From Nocardia jejuensis NBRC 103114 (GTDB taxonomy: Bacteria; Actinomycetota; Actinomycetes; Mycobacteriales; Mycobacteriaceae): 64,000 nucleotides of DNA. Below are positions 33,578 through 44,999 of this stretch, in pieces. The position numbers were made by a program, and so were the translations under genes. The notes below the pieces were generated by a model. The model was given only the letters and a program-made list of their open reading frames with translations. It did no database searches and had not been told where the DNA came from. The DNA lies in NCBI RefSeq assembly GCF_001613145.1, contig NZ_BDBU01000003.1:62001-126000 (forward strand), read 5' to 3'. Within the stretch, counting starts at the first letter, position 1. Each line of letters opens with the position of its first letter.

Positions 33578-35791
33578 TCACGGCTGGTCCCGGCCACCGA
33601 CTCCGGCGGGTGTGCCGAGTTCGAGAAGTCCGCTCAGGGACCGAGGCAGCGCCCCCTGGTGCAGGACGCCGAGACGCTGGGTCGCGCGGGTGAGCGCGAC
33701 GTACAACTCGGCCGCGCCGCGCGGACCATCGGCGAGGATCCGATCGGGATCCACCACCAGCACCGCGTCGAACTCCAGCCCCTTCGTTTCCGACGCGGGC
33801 ACGGTTCCGGGAACGCCCGGCGGGCCGATCACCACACTGGTGCCCTCCCGGCCGGCTTCGTCCCGAACGAATTCCGCTATGGCGTCCGGCAATTCATCGG
33901 CGGTGAGCCGTCGCGACCACGGCGGGACGCCACAGGCACGTACCGACTCCGGCGGCTGAACCCCGGGCGAGAACTCCGCGAGCACCCCGGCGGCGACGGA
34001 CATGATCTCCGCGGGCGTGCGGTAGTTGACCGTCAACGACCGGTAGACCCAGCGGCCAGGGACATACGGTTCGAGCATCGCACCCCACGAAGTCGCGCCC
34101 GCGGCCGACCGCCGTTGCGCGAGATCGCCCACCACGGTGAAGGATCGGCTCGGGCAGCGGCGCATCAGCACCCGCCAGTCCATTTCCGACAACTCCTGCG
34201 CCTCGTCGACGACGACGTGACGGTACGTCCAGTCCCGGTCCGCCGCAGCACGTTCGACGAGTTCCCGGGTGTCGCGCTCGACGAAGCGTTCGGCGAGATC
34301 TTCACCGAAGAGCATGTCCGTGGCGAACAGGTGATCCTCGTCGTCCATCATGTCCTCGCGACTCACCAGGGTGTCCAGGACACCGGCCGCGTACTCGGCC
34401 TCGACCTTGCGTTCGCGCTCGGCCGCACGTTCGGCGGCCTCGTCCGCCGCCTTGTCACGACCGAGCAGATCGACCAGCTCGTCCAGCAGCGGCATGTCCG
34501 AGACCGTCCAGGCCGCACCGTCCTCGCGCAGCAGCGCCTGATCGGCGCCCGCCGCACGCAACCGCTCGGGCGAGCTCAACAGCGACGACAGCACCTCCTG
34601 CGGGGTGAGGATCGGCCACAGTTCGTCGAGCACCGCGGTGAACCTGTCGTTCTCCGCGAGTTCCTCGAGCAGGTCCGTGCGCAGCTGTTCCCAGGCGTCG
34701 CGATCCGAGCGCGAGAGCCAGCCCTGCCCGATCCGGGAAATCGCGCGTTCGGTGAGCGCCCAGGTCAGGATTTCGGTGAACACCATGCGGGCCGCGTTGT
34801 GCGGCTGCTTGCTCGCCCGAGCCTCCTCCCGTGCCCACTGCGCGATCTCGGCGTCGATGCGCACCGTGACGTCCGCCAGCGAGATCTGCACCGGATCCAG
34901 CGGCAGCCGCTGACGATCGGCGACCGCCGCGGCCAGGACGTCGAGAATCTTCAGCGAGCCCTTGATCCGGGCCGCCTCCGGGCCGTCCTCGGCGATCACG
35001 TGCAGACCGGGCACGAAGTCGCCCGCGGTCATGAACAGCACATCGGATTCGCCCAGTGAGGGCAGCACCCGCCCGATGTGGTTCAGGAATGCCGGATTCG
35101 GCCCGACCACCAGCACACCGTGCCGCTCGATCCGCTCACGCTGCGTATAGAGCAGGTACGCGACCCGGTGCAGCGCGACCACTGTCTTACCGGTACCCGG
35201 ACCACCCTCGATCACCAGCACACCGGAGTGGTCGAGCCGGATGATGTCGTCCTGCTCGCCCTGGATCGTGGCGACGATGTCGCGCATGCCCTCGCCGCGC
35301 GGCGCGTTGACCGCCGCGAGCAGCGCCGCGTCCCCACCCGTCGAACCGTCGGGGCGCCCGAGCACCTCGTCGGTGAAATCGACCACATCGTGCCCCCGGG
35401 TGTGGAACTGCCGACGCCGGCGCATGTTCTCGGGGTTCGCACCGGTGGCCACATAGAACGGCCGCGCCGCCGGAGCGCGCCAGTCCAGCAGCAGCGGATC
35501 GAAGTCGTTGCCCTGGTCGTACAGCCCGATCCGGCCGATGTACGAGCGCTCGCCGGTGAGACTGTCCAGACGGCCGAAGCACAGGCCGTTGTCCGCCACG
35601 TCCAGTCGCTTGACCTCCTTGGCCAGCGCGCGCACCTCGAATTCACGCTCCATGGCCGAGGTGGCACGCGCGCGCAATGCCTCGCCGTAGCGGCCCTTGG
35701 CTCGCGTGCGCTCGGCCTCGAGCCGAGCGTAGAGCCCGGCCACGTAATCGCGCTCGGACCGCAACTCGTCCTCGTACCCCTGAGTAGGCAC
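33578..35791 (-). CDS. helR: HelR: RNA polymerase-recycling helicase-like ATPase (rifamycin resistance)
   Basis: A 737-residue superfamily 1 protein of the HelD/HelR class. The N-terminal coiled coil (YEDELRSERDYVAGLYARLEAERTRAKGRYG) is the arm that enters the RNA polymerase secondary channel. Walker A is VIEGGPGTGKTVVALHRVAYLL; later motifs include VVVDEAQELSEMDW, VVGDLAQRR and ELYVALTRATQRLGVL. An acidic stretch MMDDEDHLFATDMLFGEDLAER fits the loop that reaches the primary channel. HelR removes rifamycin-bound or stalled polymerase and gives rifampicin tolerance in Streptomyces and M. abscessus. Start GTG 35791 follows AAAGAGG. The rifamycin-associated element upstream supports HelR over a general HelD. 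Confidence 0.9.
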   Translation of the reverse strand: MPTQGYEDELRSERDYVAGLYARLEAERTRAKGRYGEALRARATSAMEREFEVRALAKEVKRLDVADNGLCFGRLDSLTGERSYIGRIGLYDQGNDFDPLLLDWRAPAARPFYVATGANPENMRRRRQFHTRGHDVVDFTDEVLGRPDGSTGGDAALLAAVNAPRGEGMRDIVATIQGEQDDIIRLDHSGVLVIEGGPGTGKTVVALHRVAYLLYTQRERIERHGVLVVGPNPAFLNHIGRVLPSLGESDVLFMTAGDFVPGLHVIAEDGPEAARIKGSLKILDVLAAAVADRQRLPLDPVQISLADVTVRIDAEIAQWAREEARASKQPHNAARMVFTEILTWALTERAISRIGQGWLSRSDRDAWEQLRTDLLEELAENDRFTAVLDELWPILTPQEVLSSLLSSPERLRAAGADQALLREDGAAWTVSDMPLLDELVDLLGRDKAADEAAERAAERERKVEAEYAAGVLDTLVSREDMMDDEDHLFATDMLFGEDLAERFVERDTRELVERAAADRDWTYRHVVVDEAQELSEMDWRVLMRRCPSRSFTVVGDLAQRRSAAGATSWGAMLEPYVPGRWVYRSLTVNYRTPAEIMSVAAGVLAEFSPGVQPPESVRACGVPPWSRRLTADELPDAIAEFVRDEAGREGTSVVIGPPGVPGTVPASETKGLEFDAVLVVDPDRILADGPRGAAELYVALTRATQRLGVLHQGALPRSLSGLLELGTPAGVGGRDQP

Positions 35792-35846
35792 GTGCACCTC
35801 TTTCCCGCGAGTTATGGATTCGACCAGCGATTCTGCGCCCTCACCC

Positions 35847-35865
35847 GGGTCTTGCCGCAAGCCCC
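35847..35865 (-). promoter_or_regulatory. Rifamycin-associated element (RAE) upstream of helR
   Basis: On the minus strand the 19 bases read GGGGCTTGCGGCAAGACCC, one base from the published consensus GGGGCTTGCGGCAAGGCCC. RAEs sit upstream of rifamycin-inactivating genes and helR in actinomycetes and are needed for their induction by rifamycins. It lies 56 bases ahead of the helR GTG. This makes rifamycin-inducible expression likely. Confidence 0.88.
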
Positions 35866-38773
<2,908 letters not shown>

Positions 38774-38834
38774 CCCGGCACTCACCTCGGTCATCACCGC
38801 TCACCCATCGTCGTAGTGAAGGGGGCAACCACTC

Positions 38835-39914
38835 ATGTCCACCGACCCCGAATTGGACCGGCCCGCGCCGCACGCGCCCGCGTCCATCCGACCCGACCGG
38901 CCCGATTCCACCGACGAGCGAGCCGTGGAGATCCTCGCGCAGGCGCGGGCGATCTGCGAGCCCATGCTGCTCGAGGCCATCGTCTCCATGCCGGATCCGC
39001 TGCGGCGCATGGCCGGATACCACTTCGGCTGGTGGAACCCCGACGGCACGCCCTGCCTGCACGGGTCGGGCAAGGCTCTGCGCCCCGCACTGGCGATCGG
39101 GGCGGCGGCCCTGTTCGGCGCGGGCCCCTCGGCGGTCGCGGCGGTCGCCGTCGCGGTCGAACTCGTCCACAATTTCGCGCTGATCCACGATGACGTCATC
39201 GACGGTGATCTGACTCGGCGTGGGAGACCGGCGGTGTGGGCGGTCTGGGGAATCGCCGACGCGGTGCTGCTCGGGGACGCGGTGCACGCGCTCGCGGTGA
39301 AGGTGCTCATCTCCCATGTCCCCGGCGCGATACTCGGTGAGGCGATCGATCGCCTCGAGTCGGCGGTCATCGAGATGTGCCGGGGGCAGCAGGAGGACTG
39401 CTCGTTCGACGGACGGCACGTCACGGGCGTCGTGGACTACGAGCACATGGCCATGGGCAAGACCGGTGCGCTCATGGGATGCGCGTGTGCACTCGGTGCA
39501 CTCTCGGCCGGGGCCGGGCGTTCCGAGGTCTCCTCGATGGACCGTTTCGGCCGCGAACTCGGTCTCGCGTTCCAGTACACCGACGATCTCATCGGCATCT
39601 GGGGCGACCAGGAGGTGTCGGGGAAACCCGTGAGCGACTTGAGACGTCGCAAGAAATCCCTCCCGGTGGTGGCCGCGCTGCGCTCGGGCACCCCGGCCGC
39701 CCACGAACTGGCCACCATCTACCAGTCGGACTCGCCCATGTCCGCGGCGGACGTCGCACGCGCGCAGGCGCTCATCGAAGCCGCGGGCGGCCGGGAGACC
39801 ACGCAGTACTACGCCGATCGCCGCATCAATGCCGCCATCGCCGAACTTCCCGCGCTGGAGGCGGCGAACACTCTGGTGGCGCTGGCCCATACCGTCGCCA
39901 ATCGGGATCGCTGA
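38835..39914 (+). CDS. Polyprenyl diphosphate synthase (FPP/GGPP-type)
   Basis: A 359-residue trans-isoprenyl diphosphate synthase: first Asp-rich motif in NFALIHDDVIDGD, GKALRPAL ahead of it, second Asp-rich motif in LAFQYTDDLIGIWGD, and KSLPVVAAL. The residues just before the first motif (FAL) would set the chain length; I cannot decide between C15 and C20. It follows geoA on the same strand and probably shares its transcript, so supply of farnesyl diphosphate for geosmin is the natural reading. ATG 38835 follows GAAGGGGG. A strong terminator lies downstream. Confidence 0.88.
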   Translation: MSTDPELDRPAPHAPASIRPDRPDSTDERAVEILAQARAICEPMLLEAIVSMPDPLRRMAGYHFGWWNPDGTPCLHGSGKALRPALAIGAAALFGAGPSAVAAVAVAVELVHNFALIHDDVIDGDLTRRGRPAVWAVWGIADAVLLGDAVHALAVKVLISHVPGAILGEAIDRLESAVIEMCRGQQEDCSFDGRHVTGVVDYEHMAMGKTGALMGCACALGALSAGAGRSEVSSMDRFGRELGLAFQYTDDLIGIWGDQEVSGKPVSDLRRRKKSLPVVAALRSGTPAAHELATIYQSDSPMSAADVARAQALIEAAGGRETTQYYADRRINAAIAELPALEAANTLVALAHTVANRDR

Positions 39915-39940
39915 GGTTCCGAACGATAGGCGCAACGAGA

Positions 39941-39981
39941 AGTGGAGTCGGCGAACCCCACGCGGGTTCGCCGACTCCACT
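39941..39981. terminator. Bidirectional hairpin terminator
   Basis: AGTGGAGTCGGCGAACCC (39941-39958) pairs perfectly over 18 bases with 39964-39981 around a five-base loop. It lies between the convergent prenyl synthase and VOC genes and can end both transcripts. Confidence 0.85.
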
Positions 39982-39998
39982 GTTGCCGCCGATCCGAA

Positions 39999-40370
39999 TC
40001 AGGGTGCCGGAGTGAAGATTCCGAAGCGGATCCCCGAGTTGTCCACCAGATAGGCGAAGACCAGGCCGCTGTCGTTCGTGATCGGTGCGGTGAGCGCTTT
40101 GCCGCCCAGTCGCTCCGCCTCCGCGAGGGTCGCGACCACATCGGCGACCTCGACCAGGAACATCCCGTGATTGTCGGAGGCATCCTCGGTGTGCGCGACG
40201 CCCCCCACGGGGATCTGGCCATCGGCGTACCGGAACAGGTCGTAGGCGCCCCCGCCGTTCGGATCCGTGAAGAACGTCCAGCCGAAGAGATCACCGTAGA
40301 ACGATTTCGCCGCGGCAGGGTCGTTGCTGCCGAGTTGGAACCAGGTCACCGTATTGGTGGTCGTGCTCAT
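39999..40370 (-). CDS. VOC family (glyoxalase-like) protein
   Basis: A 123-residue vicinal-oxygen-chelate protein: TVTWFQLGSNDPAAAKSFYGDLFGWTFFTDP, then GQIPVGGVAH and a closing GLVFAYLVDNSGIRFGIF. The fold binds metal or small ligands; some members are drug-binding or dioxygenase proteins. ATG 40370 has GGGAGGCGAAAG ahead. It lies 95 bases downstream of the WYL regulator on the same strand and could be its target. Confidence 0.85.
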   Translation of the reverse strand: MSTTTNTVTWFQLGSNDPAAAKSFYGDLFGWTFFTDPNGGGAYDLFRYADGQIPVGGVAHTEDASDNHGMFLVEVADVVATLAEAERLGGKALTAPITNDSGLVFAYLVDNSGIRFGIFTPAP

Positions 40371-40464
40371 CTTTCGCCTCCCGAGAAGTGGATGTCGTGC
40401 TGCGAGATCAACTTTCCCGCGTCCCGGCGACAACCCCCTGTCGGTGTTTCCGAGGCGAATCCGC

Positions 40465-41160
40465 TCAGAACGACACGGCGCGCACGACACAGTCGGGCAC
40501 GGACACCGCCGAGGTGGCGCGAGCGGACACCGGAGCATCGATGATCGCGACCTCGCCGATGCGATCGATGCGGAAGCACCTCGACTCCTCACGCAATCGG
40601 CACCATGCCATCAGATACCAGCCCTGCCCGCCGACCAGGAACGTCGAGGGCTCCACCTCCCGCTCGGTGTTCTCACCGGTCTTGTCCCGGTAGGTGATCC
40701 GCAGTACTCGACCGGCCTCGATCGCTTCGGCGAGCACAGCTGGAATCTCTTGTGCGCGTACCGCATCCGCCGATTCCAGTACTCCCACCCGGGCCGCCAG
40801 CTCACGCGCGCCGGAGGCATTGCGCGCCGGCATCACGGCCATGATCTTGCCCAGCGCGCTGCGCCCGGCCCGATCGAACGGAGCGCCCTGACTGCGTTCG
40901 AGCGCGACGGCGATCGCGACCGCCTCGGCCGGGGTGAAATTCAACGGCGGCAAGGACATGGTTCGTTCGAGCGCGTATCCCCCACGGCGCCCGACGTCCG
41001 CGTAGATCGGCACTCCGGCCTGCTGTAGCGCGCTGATGTCCCGCTCGATCGTGCGCGAGCTGACCTCGTATCGCTGTGACAATTCACGCGCCGTCCGAAC
41101 CCGCGGCGCGACCGCCCGCAGATCCTCTACCAGGGCGTACAGACGATCCGTGCGGTTCAC
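40465..41160 (-). CDS. WYL-domain (YafY-type) transcriptional regulator
   Basis: A 231-residue regulator with a DeoR-like helix-turn-helix at ~15-60 (RTARELSQRYEVSSRTIERDISALQQAGVPIYADVGRRGGYAL) and a WYL domain at ~135-215 (RVLRITYRDKTGENTEREVEPSTFLVGGQGWYLMAWCRLREESRCFRIDRI). The WYL core here reads GWYLMAW. WYL domains sense nucleic acids or small ligands. GTG 41160 gives MNRTDRL, the usual start. Likely controls itself and the VOC gene downstream. Confidence 0.88.
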   Translation of the reverse strand: MNRTDRLYALVEDLRAVAPRVRTARELSQRYEVSSRTIERDISALQQAGVPIYADVGRRGGYALERTMSLPPLNFTPAEAVAIAVALERSQGAPFDRAGRSALGKIMAVMPARNASGARELAARVGVLESADAVRAQEIPAVLAEAIEAGRVLRITYRDKTGENTEREVEPSTFLVGGQGWYLMAWCRLREESRCFRIDRIGEVAIIDAPVSARATSAVSVPDCVVRAVSF

Positions 41161-41385
41161 CGGCCAACCGTAGCCCGCACCACCGACAACTCCGGCGGAG
41201 AGCGGCTACGTGGCACCCAAAGCCCGACGACATTCCGGACAATTCGGATTGGTTGCTGAATATTTGCTCGCTGCTAGGGTGGGAATCGGGCTGCCGCGGT
41301 GATCGCGAACAGTCGCGAATACCGGCCACATCAGACAACTCGAGAGCATTTCCCGAGGTCAGCAGTGCGACAGTCGGAGGTTGCG

Positions 41386-41742
41386 ATGAGCTTCGTGAGG
41401 AACCTCGCGATATGCGTGGTCACTTTCCTCTCGGCCGGACTGATATTCGCTGCACTGCTGTGGATTTCGGTGAGACTGAGCCGCCGGATGTTCGGGCCGG
41501 ACGCGCGGTGGAGCCGCCTCGACGTCGCGCGCATCGTCCGCCTGCAGTCGCTGCCGAGCGATATGCGATCCCGCGACCTGATCGCGGTCGTGATCTCCGG
41601 CGGCCTGGCCACGCTGGCGATCATCGTCCTGACCGGACCGGCGGGCTGGTTCGTTCCGATCATCTGGAACGCGGCCGTCTATTCGATGGCGGCCACCGCC
41701 TCGATCGTCGCGGAGTATCGGGGCTCGGCCCTCGCGTGGTGA
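41386..41742 (+). CDS. Small membrane protein, two to three helices
   Basis: A 118-residue protein with a membrane segment at ~5-28 (LAICVVTFLSAGLIFAALLWISV), a polar middle with many Arg, and two more hydrophobic segments at ~68-105 (LIAVVISGGLATLAIIVLTGP, WFVPIIWNAAVYSMAAT). No family is recognised. ATG 41386 follows GGAGGTTGCG, a good ribosome site. It stands alone between the WYL gene and the conservon. Confidence 0.55.
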   Translation: MSFVRNLAICVVTFLSAGLIFAALLWISVRLSRRMFGPDARWSRLDVARIVRLQSLPSDMRSRDLIAVVISGGLATLAIIVLTGPAGWFVPIIWNAAVYSMAATASIVAEYRGSALAW

Positions 41743-41793
41743 TCCCGGGTCGCGACTCCGCGACGCCGTGCCGGAGCACGGCGTCGCGAGGAC

Positions 41794-42390
41794 TCAGGGC
41801 TGGGGTTCGAGCAGGTATTCCACGAGCGTGATCAGCGACCGAACACAGCTGGGCCGGTCCCGAGCGTCCAGGGACAGCAGCGGGGTCTCGGCGTCGAGGT
41901 CGAGCGCGTCGCGAACCTCGTCGAGCGGAAAACGCGTCGCGCCTTCGAATTCGTTGATCGCCACGGCGTACGGGACGCCGCGTTCCTCGAGCACCGAGAG
42001 GGCTTCGTCGGCCTTCTCGATGCGGCGGGTGTCGACCAGGACGATCGCGCCGAGCGCTCCGACCGCCAGGTCCTCCCACATCGGCACGAAGCGCCGCTGT
42101 CCGGGTGTGCCGAACAGGTACAGCGCCAGGCGCGGGTTCAGGGTGATGCGGCCGAAGTCCATGGCGACGGTGGTCGTCTGTTTGCCGGCCAACCCGGCCA
42201 TATCGTCGACGCCGACGGAGGCTTCGGTGATCGTCTCCTCGGTGCGCAGTGGCCGAATCTCGGACACGCTCCCGACGAACGTGGTCTTTCCGACGCCGAA
42301 GTTGCCTGCTACCAGCAACTTCACCGCGCGGGTCACGGTTCGCGGGACATAGTCGACGACGCGCTCATGCGGATAGAGCGCGGAGCCCAT
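41794..42390 (-). CDS. cvnD: Conservon GTP-binding protein
   Basis: A 198-residue small GTPase: P-loop VKLLVAGNFGVGKTTFVGSV, switch region ITEASVGVDDMAG, G3 FGTPGQRRFVPMW, and G4-like AINEFEG. It belongs to the MglA/Rab-like CvnD group. It overlaps the DUF742 gene by 26 bases and is the last gene of the cvnABCD operon, a membrane signalling unit in actinobacteria thought to work like a eukaryotic G-protein system. Confidence 0.9.
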   Translation of the reverse strand: MGSALYPHERVVDYVPRTVTRAVKLLVAGNFGVGKTTFVGSVSEIRPLRTEETITEASVGVDDMAGLAGKQTTTVAMDFGRITLNPRLALYLFGTPGQRRFVPMWEDLAVGALGAIVLVDTRRIEKADEALSVLEERGVPYAVAINEFEGATRFPLDEVRDALDLDAETPLLSLDARDRPSCVRSLITLVEYLLEPQP

Positions 42391-42712
42391 GCAGTACCTC
42401 CTCCAACAGGGCTTGCTCCGACAGGATGTCCGTCGGAGTGGGGTCGACCAGGTGGCCGCTGTCCAGCAGGTCCGCTGCCACGATCTTCACCACGGACGGT
42501 GGCAGGTCGAGATAGGCGGCCACTTCGGCCAGGGTCAGCGCACCGCGCCGACAGACTTCGATGATCCGGCGGGCATCGGACGAGGCGCCGGCCGCCGGAT
42601 CCTGGACCGCGACGACCAGCGTCACCAGGTCCAGTGCTCGCGACGGCCGCGATCGCCCGCCCGTGCGCACATACGCACGGACCAGATCGGGGTCGCGCCG
42701 CGGCCGGCTCAT
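42365..42712 (-). CDS. cvnC: Conservon DUF742 protein
   Basis: A 115-residue DUF742 protein: DPDLVRAYVRTGGRSRP at the N terminus and a winged-helix-like part RRIIEVCRRGALTLAEVAAYLDLPPSVVKIVAADLLDSGHL. It sits between the roadblock and GTPase genes and overlaps both, as always in conservons. Role in the complex is unknown. Confidence 0.9.
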   Translation of the reverse strand: MSRPRRDPDLVRAYVRTGGRSRPSRALDLVTLVVAVQDPAAGASSDARRIIEVCRRGALTLAEVAAYLDLPPSVVKIVAADLLDSGHLVDPTPTDILSEQALLEEVLHGLRALSA

Positions 42713-43125
42713 GGGCGCCCGAGATTCGCTCTCGTCCGCGACATACTGCCCAGCTCGTACCCGACACGGACGGCGAGTTCGTTCATGCGGTGCGCGACCA
42801 GGCTGACGTCCACGTCCTGGGAGGTCGAAACACCCAGGAGCGCACCGGCTCCGGCGGCGGTGATGAAGATCATCCCGCCGTCGTACTCGGTCATGTTCTG
42901 GCGCACGCCGTTCTCGGCGCTGCCGCCGCAGAACTCACCGAGCGCCTTGCCCAGCGCGCGCAGGCCCGAGGCCGCGGCCGAGAAGCGTTCGGCATCGTCC
43001 ACGGTGATCCCGCTGGTGTGAGCGATGCGCAGACCGTCGTCGGACAGCAGGACAGCGAACCGGACACCGGGAAACTCGAGGTCGTCCAGAAGCCAGGCCA
43101 GTTTGTTGCTGTCGGTCGCTGTCAT
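42709..43125 (-). CDS. cvnB: Conservon roadblock/LC7 protein
   Basis: A 138-residue roadblock-fold protein: LAWLLDDLEFPGVRFAVLLSDDGLRIAHTSG and SGLRALGKALGEFCGGS, probably regulating the GTPase as MglB does for MglA. The start is open: ATG 43125 has a poor ribosome site, while TTG 43143, four bases after the kinase stop, has AAGGGATGA ahead and would add six residues. It ends in a four-base overlap with the DUF742 gene. Confidence 0.88.
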   Translation of the reverse strand: MTATDSNKLAWLLDDLEFPGVRFAVLLSDDGLRIAHTSGITVDDAERFSAAASGLRALGKALGEFCGGSAENGVRQNMTEYDGGMIFITAAGAGALLGVSTSQDVDVSLVAHRMNELAVRVGYELGSMSRTRANLGRP

Positions 43126-43147
43126 AGCTGGTGTGCTCGACAAGATC

Positions 43148-44647
43148 TCATCCCTTCGAGTGATCGATCGCGGCCGCGCGGCCGCGCTGGGAACCGCTGT
43201 GCCATGCTGCGGCGATATCCGGCCGCGCCGAACCGGATTCGGCCTCACCGACGCTGGGCGCCGCCGAGGCGATCGCCGTGCGACGCCGCCGTTTCGGCAG
43301 ACCGCCCGAGGTCACATCGTTTTCGGGCGGTGAATTATCTTCAACCATAAGTGGTTTCGGCTCGACAGGCAGCTCGACCGGTGCACTCGGGATCCGCTCG
43401 TCGCTGAGCGGCTCGAGTGCCACGCGCTCGACCACCAATGGTTCACCGGCAGTCCGTTCGACTACCAGCGGTTCCAGCGATACCCGCTCGACGGCGGGGG
43501 GTTCGGCCGCGGCCGGAACATCGGGGACATTGTCCGGCACCGAGACCGGGGCAAGCAGCGTGTCGGGGATGAACACCATCGCCCGCATGCCGCCGTACAT
43601 GTTGGGACCGTCGATGTAGATGGTGAAGCCGTAGCGCCGGGCCAGTGCGGCCACGCCGGGGAAACCCACGCGCGGTGAGGGTCCCAGCTGGTGCACGTCC
43701 ACCACGCGGTCACCGCCCAGGATCAGGCGGGTCTCGTCGAGTTGCTCGGCGTTCATTCGCACACCGGCGTCGTCGATGATCACCGTCACTCCGTGGTGGC
43801 CTTCCTGAAAGCCGATATCCACGAACGAGGTGGGCGGTGAATAGCGCAGCGCGTTGTCCAGCAGGGTCGCCACGGTGTGCACGAGGGGTTCGACCACACG
43901 GCTCAGCACCACGCGATCGAGCTGCCCGGGCCGCACCCGGGTGAAGTCCCGCACGCGCCCGACCGCGCCACCCACCACGTCGGTGAGAGTCTGCTGGGGC
44001 CAGCGCCGTCCGGGCAGACCGCCGCAGACGATCACGAAGGACTGTGCCTGGCGGATCATCTGCTGCACCGAATGGTCGATGCGGGTGAGGGTTTCGTAGA
44101 CGTCGTCACCGCGGTGCTGGCGCAGCGATCCGCTCAGTACCTGGCCGACGTCGGTGCCCAGGCTCACCACGGAGGTGCCGAACGCGCGAACCGCGGCGCG
44201 AGTCGCCTCGCGGGCGGCGGTCTCGGCTTGGGTGCGGGCGGTGGTCGCGGCCTGTGTGACGGCCAGCTGCAGGGCGGCGTCGGCGTCGCGCTGGGCTCGC
44301 TCGCGGGCGTCGTCGGCGACGGCGCGCAGTTCGTTGCCACAGGCGGCGGCCCACTGCCACACCAGTTCCGCGATGTGTGTCTGTTCCAGTACGGCCGGCA
44401 GTGCGACGGTCGGCGATTCGGTATCCGAACGGCGCACCGCCTCCCCGATCGCGGGCACGATGGTCCCGGTCAGGTTTTCGATCATCTTCTCGACGGCCTC
44501 GTCGCGAGCGCGTTGCTCACGTTCGAGCGCATCGGCGCGGGCTCGCTGTCGTCTCGCCGTCCACCACCCGAACCCCGCGGCGATGACCGCGAGGACCAGT
44601 GCGGCGGCGAGCACCGAAACGATCACGACAGCGTAATTCGAATTCAT
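43148..44647 (-). CDS. cvnA: Conservon sensor histidine kinase-like ATPase
   Basis: A 499-residue protein: an N-terminal membrane helix (VVIVSVLAAALVLAVIAAGFGWW), a long Ala/Arg coiled coil to ~170, the IDHSVQQMIRQAQSFVIVCGG segment that replaces the usual H-box, and a GHKL ATPase domain with N-box LLDNALRYSPP and VTVIIDDAGVRM. The tail (~375-499) is disordered with imperfect ERV..EPLV repeats. Unlike most CvnA it has no large extracellular sensing domain. It heads the cvnABCD operon, transcribed leftward. Confidence 0.87.
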   Translation of the reverse strand: MNSNYAVVIVSVLAAALVLAVIAAGFGWWTARRQRARADALEREQRARDEAVEKMIENLTGTIVPAIGEAVRRSDTESPTVALPAVLEQTHIAELVWQWAAACGNELRAVADDARERAQRDADAALQLAVTQAATTARTQAETAAREATRAAVRAFGTSVVSLGTDVGQVLSGSLRQHRGDDVYETLTRIDHSVQQMIRQAQSFVIVCGGLPGRRWPQQTLTDVVGGAVGRVRDFTRVRPGQLDRVVLSRVVEPLVHTVATLLDNALRYSPPTSFVDIGFQEGHHGVTVIIDDAGVRMNAEQLDETRLILGGDRVVDVHQLGPSPRVGFPGVAALARRYGFTIYIDGPNMYGGMRAMVFIPDTLLAPVSVPDNVPDVPAAAEPPAVERVSLEPLVVERTAGEPLVVERVALEPLSDERIPSAPVELPVEPKPLMVEDNSPPENDVTSGGLPKRRRRTAIASAAPSVGEAESGSARPDIAAAWHSGSQRGRAAAIDHSKG

Positions 44648-44999
44648 AGGAGCGCACCCCGGAATCGGCCGGTACGGATCGGCCGGGAAGACAGGCGCGG
44701 GCGTTCACTCGTCCCGGTGAGCAGAACGCGTCGTGGTCGCGGGCAGGTTCTCAAGTCGCTCAAAAGCAAATACTCCGGACATGGTCGCGTATGCACGCCG
44801 ATCCGGGCTTCCTCGGAGTGCTCCGAGGGGGCCGGACCACAATTGCTTTGTCGTCCAGCCCCATCCCATGATCAGCGTCGCCACAATAGCAGAATCGATT
44901 AAGCCATCGAATCATTCGATACCGCTGAGCAAACCACTTCCCGAAGCACCTGCACCTCAGCGCATTTCAGGCCCCGTCCGCGCCCACCTCGGGTGATCG
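44648..44999. other. Non-coding spacer upstream of the conservon
   Basis: 352 bases, AT-rich in the middle, with no credible gene. It must contain the conservon promoter and the end of the organosulfur operon, both read leftward. CCTCGGAG/CTCCGAGG (44811-44818 / 44821-44828) is a short perfect inverted repeat with a two-base centre. Nothing else is clear. Confidence 0.5.

Noticed and set aside
43390..43490. Possible DNA repeat in the conservon kinase gene
   Set aside because: The repeat is imperfect at the DNA level and is explained by the repeated ERV..EPLV stretch of a disordered tail.
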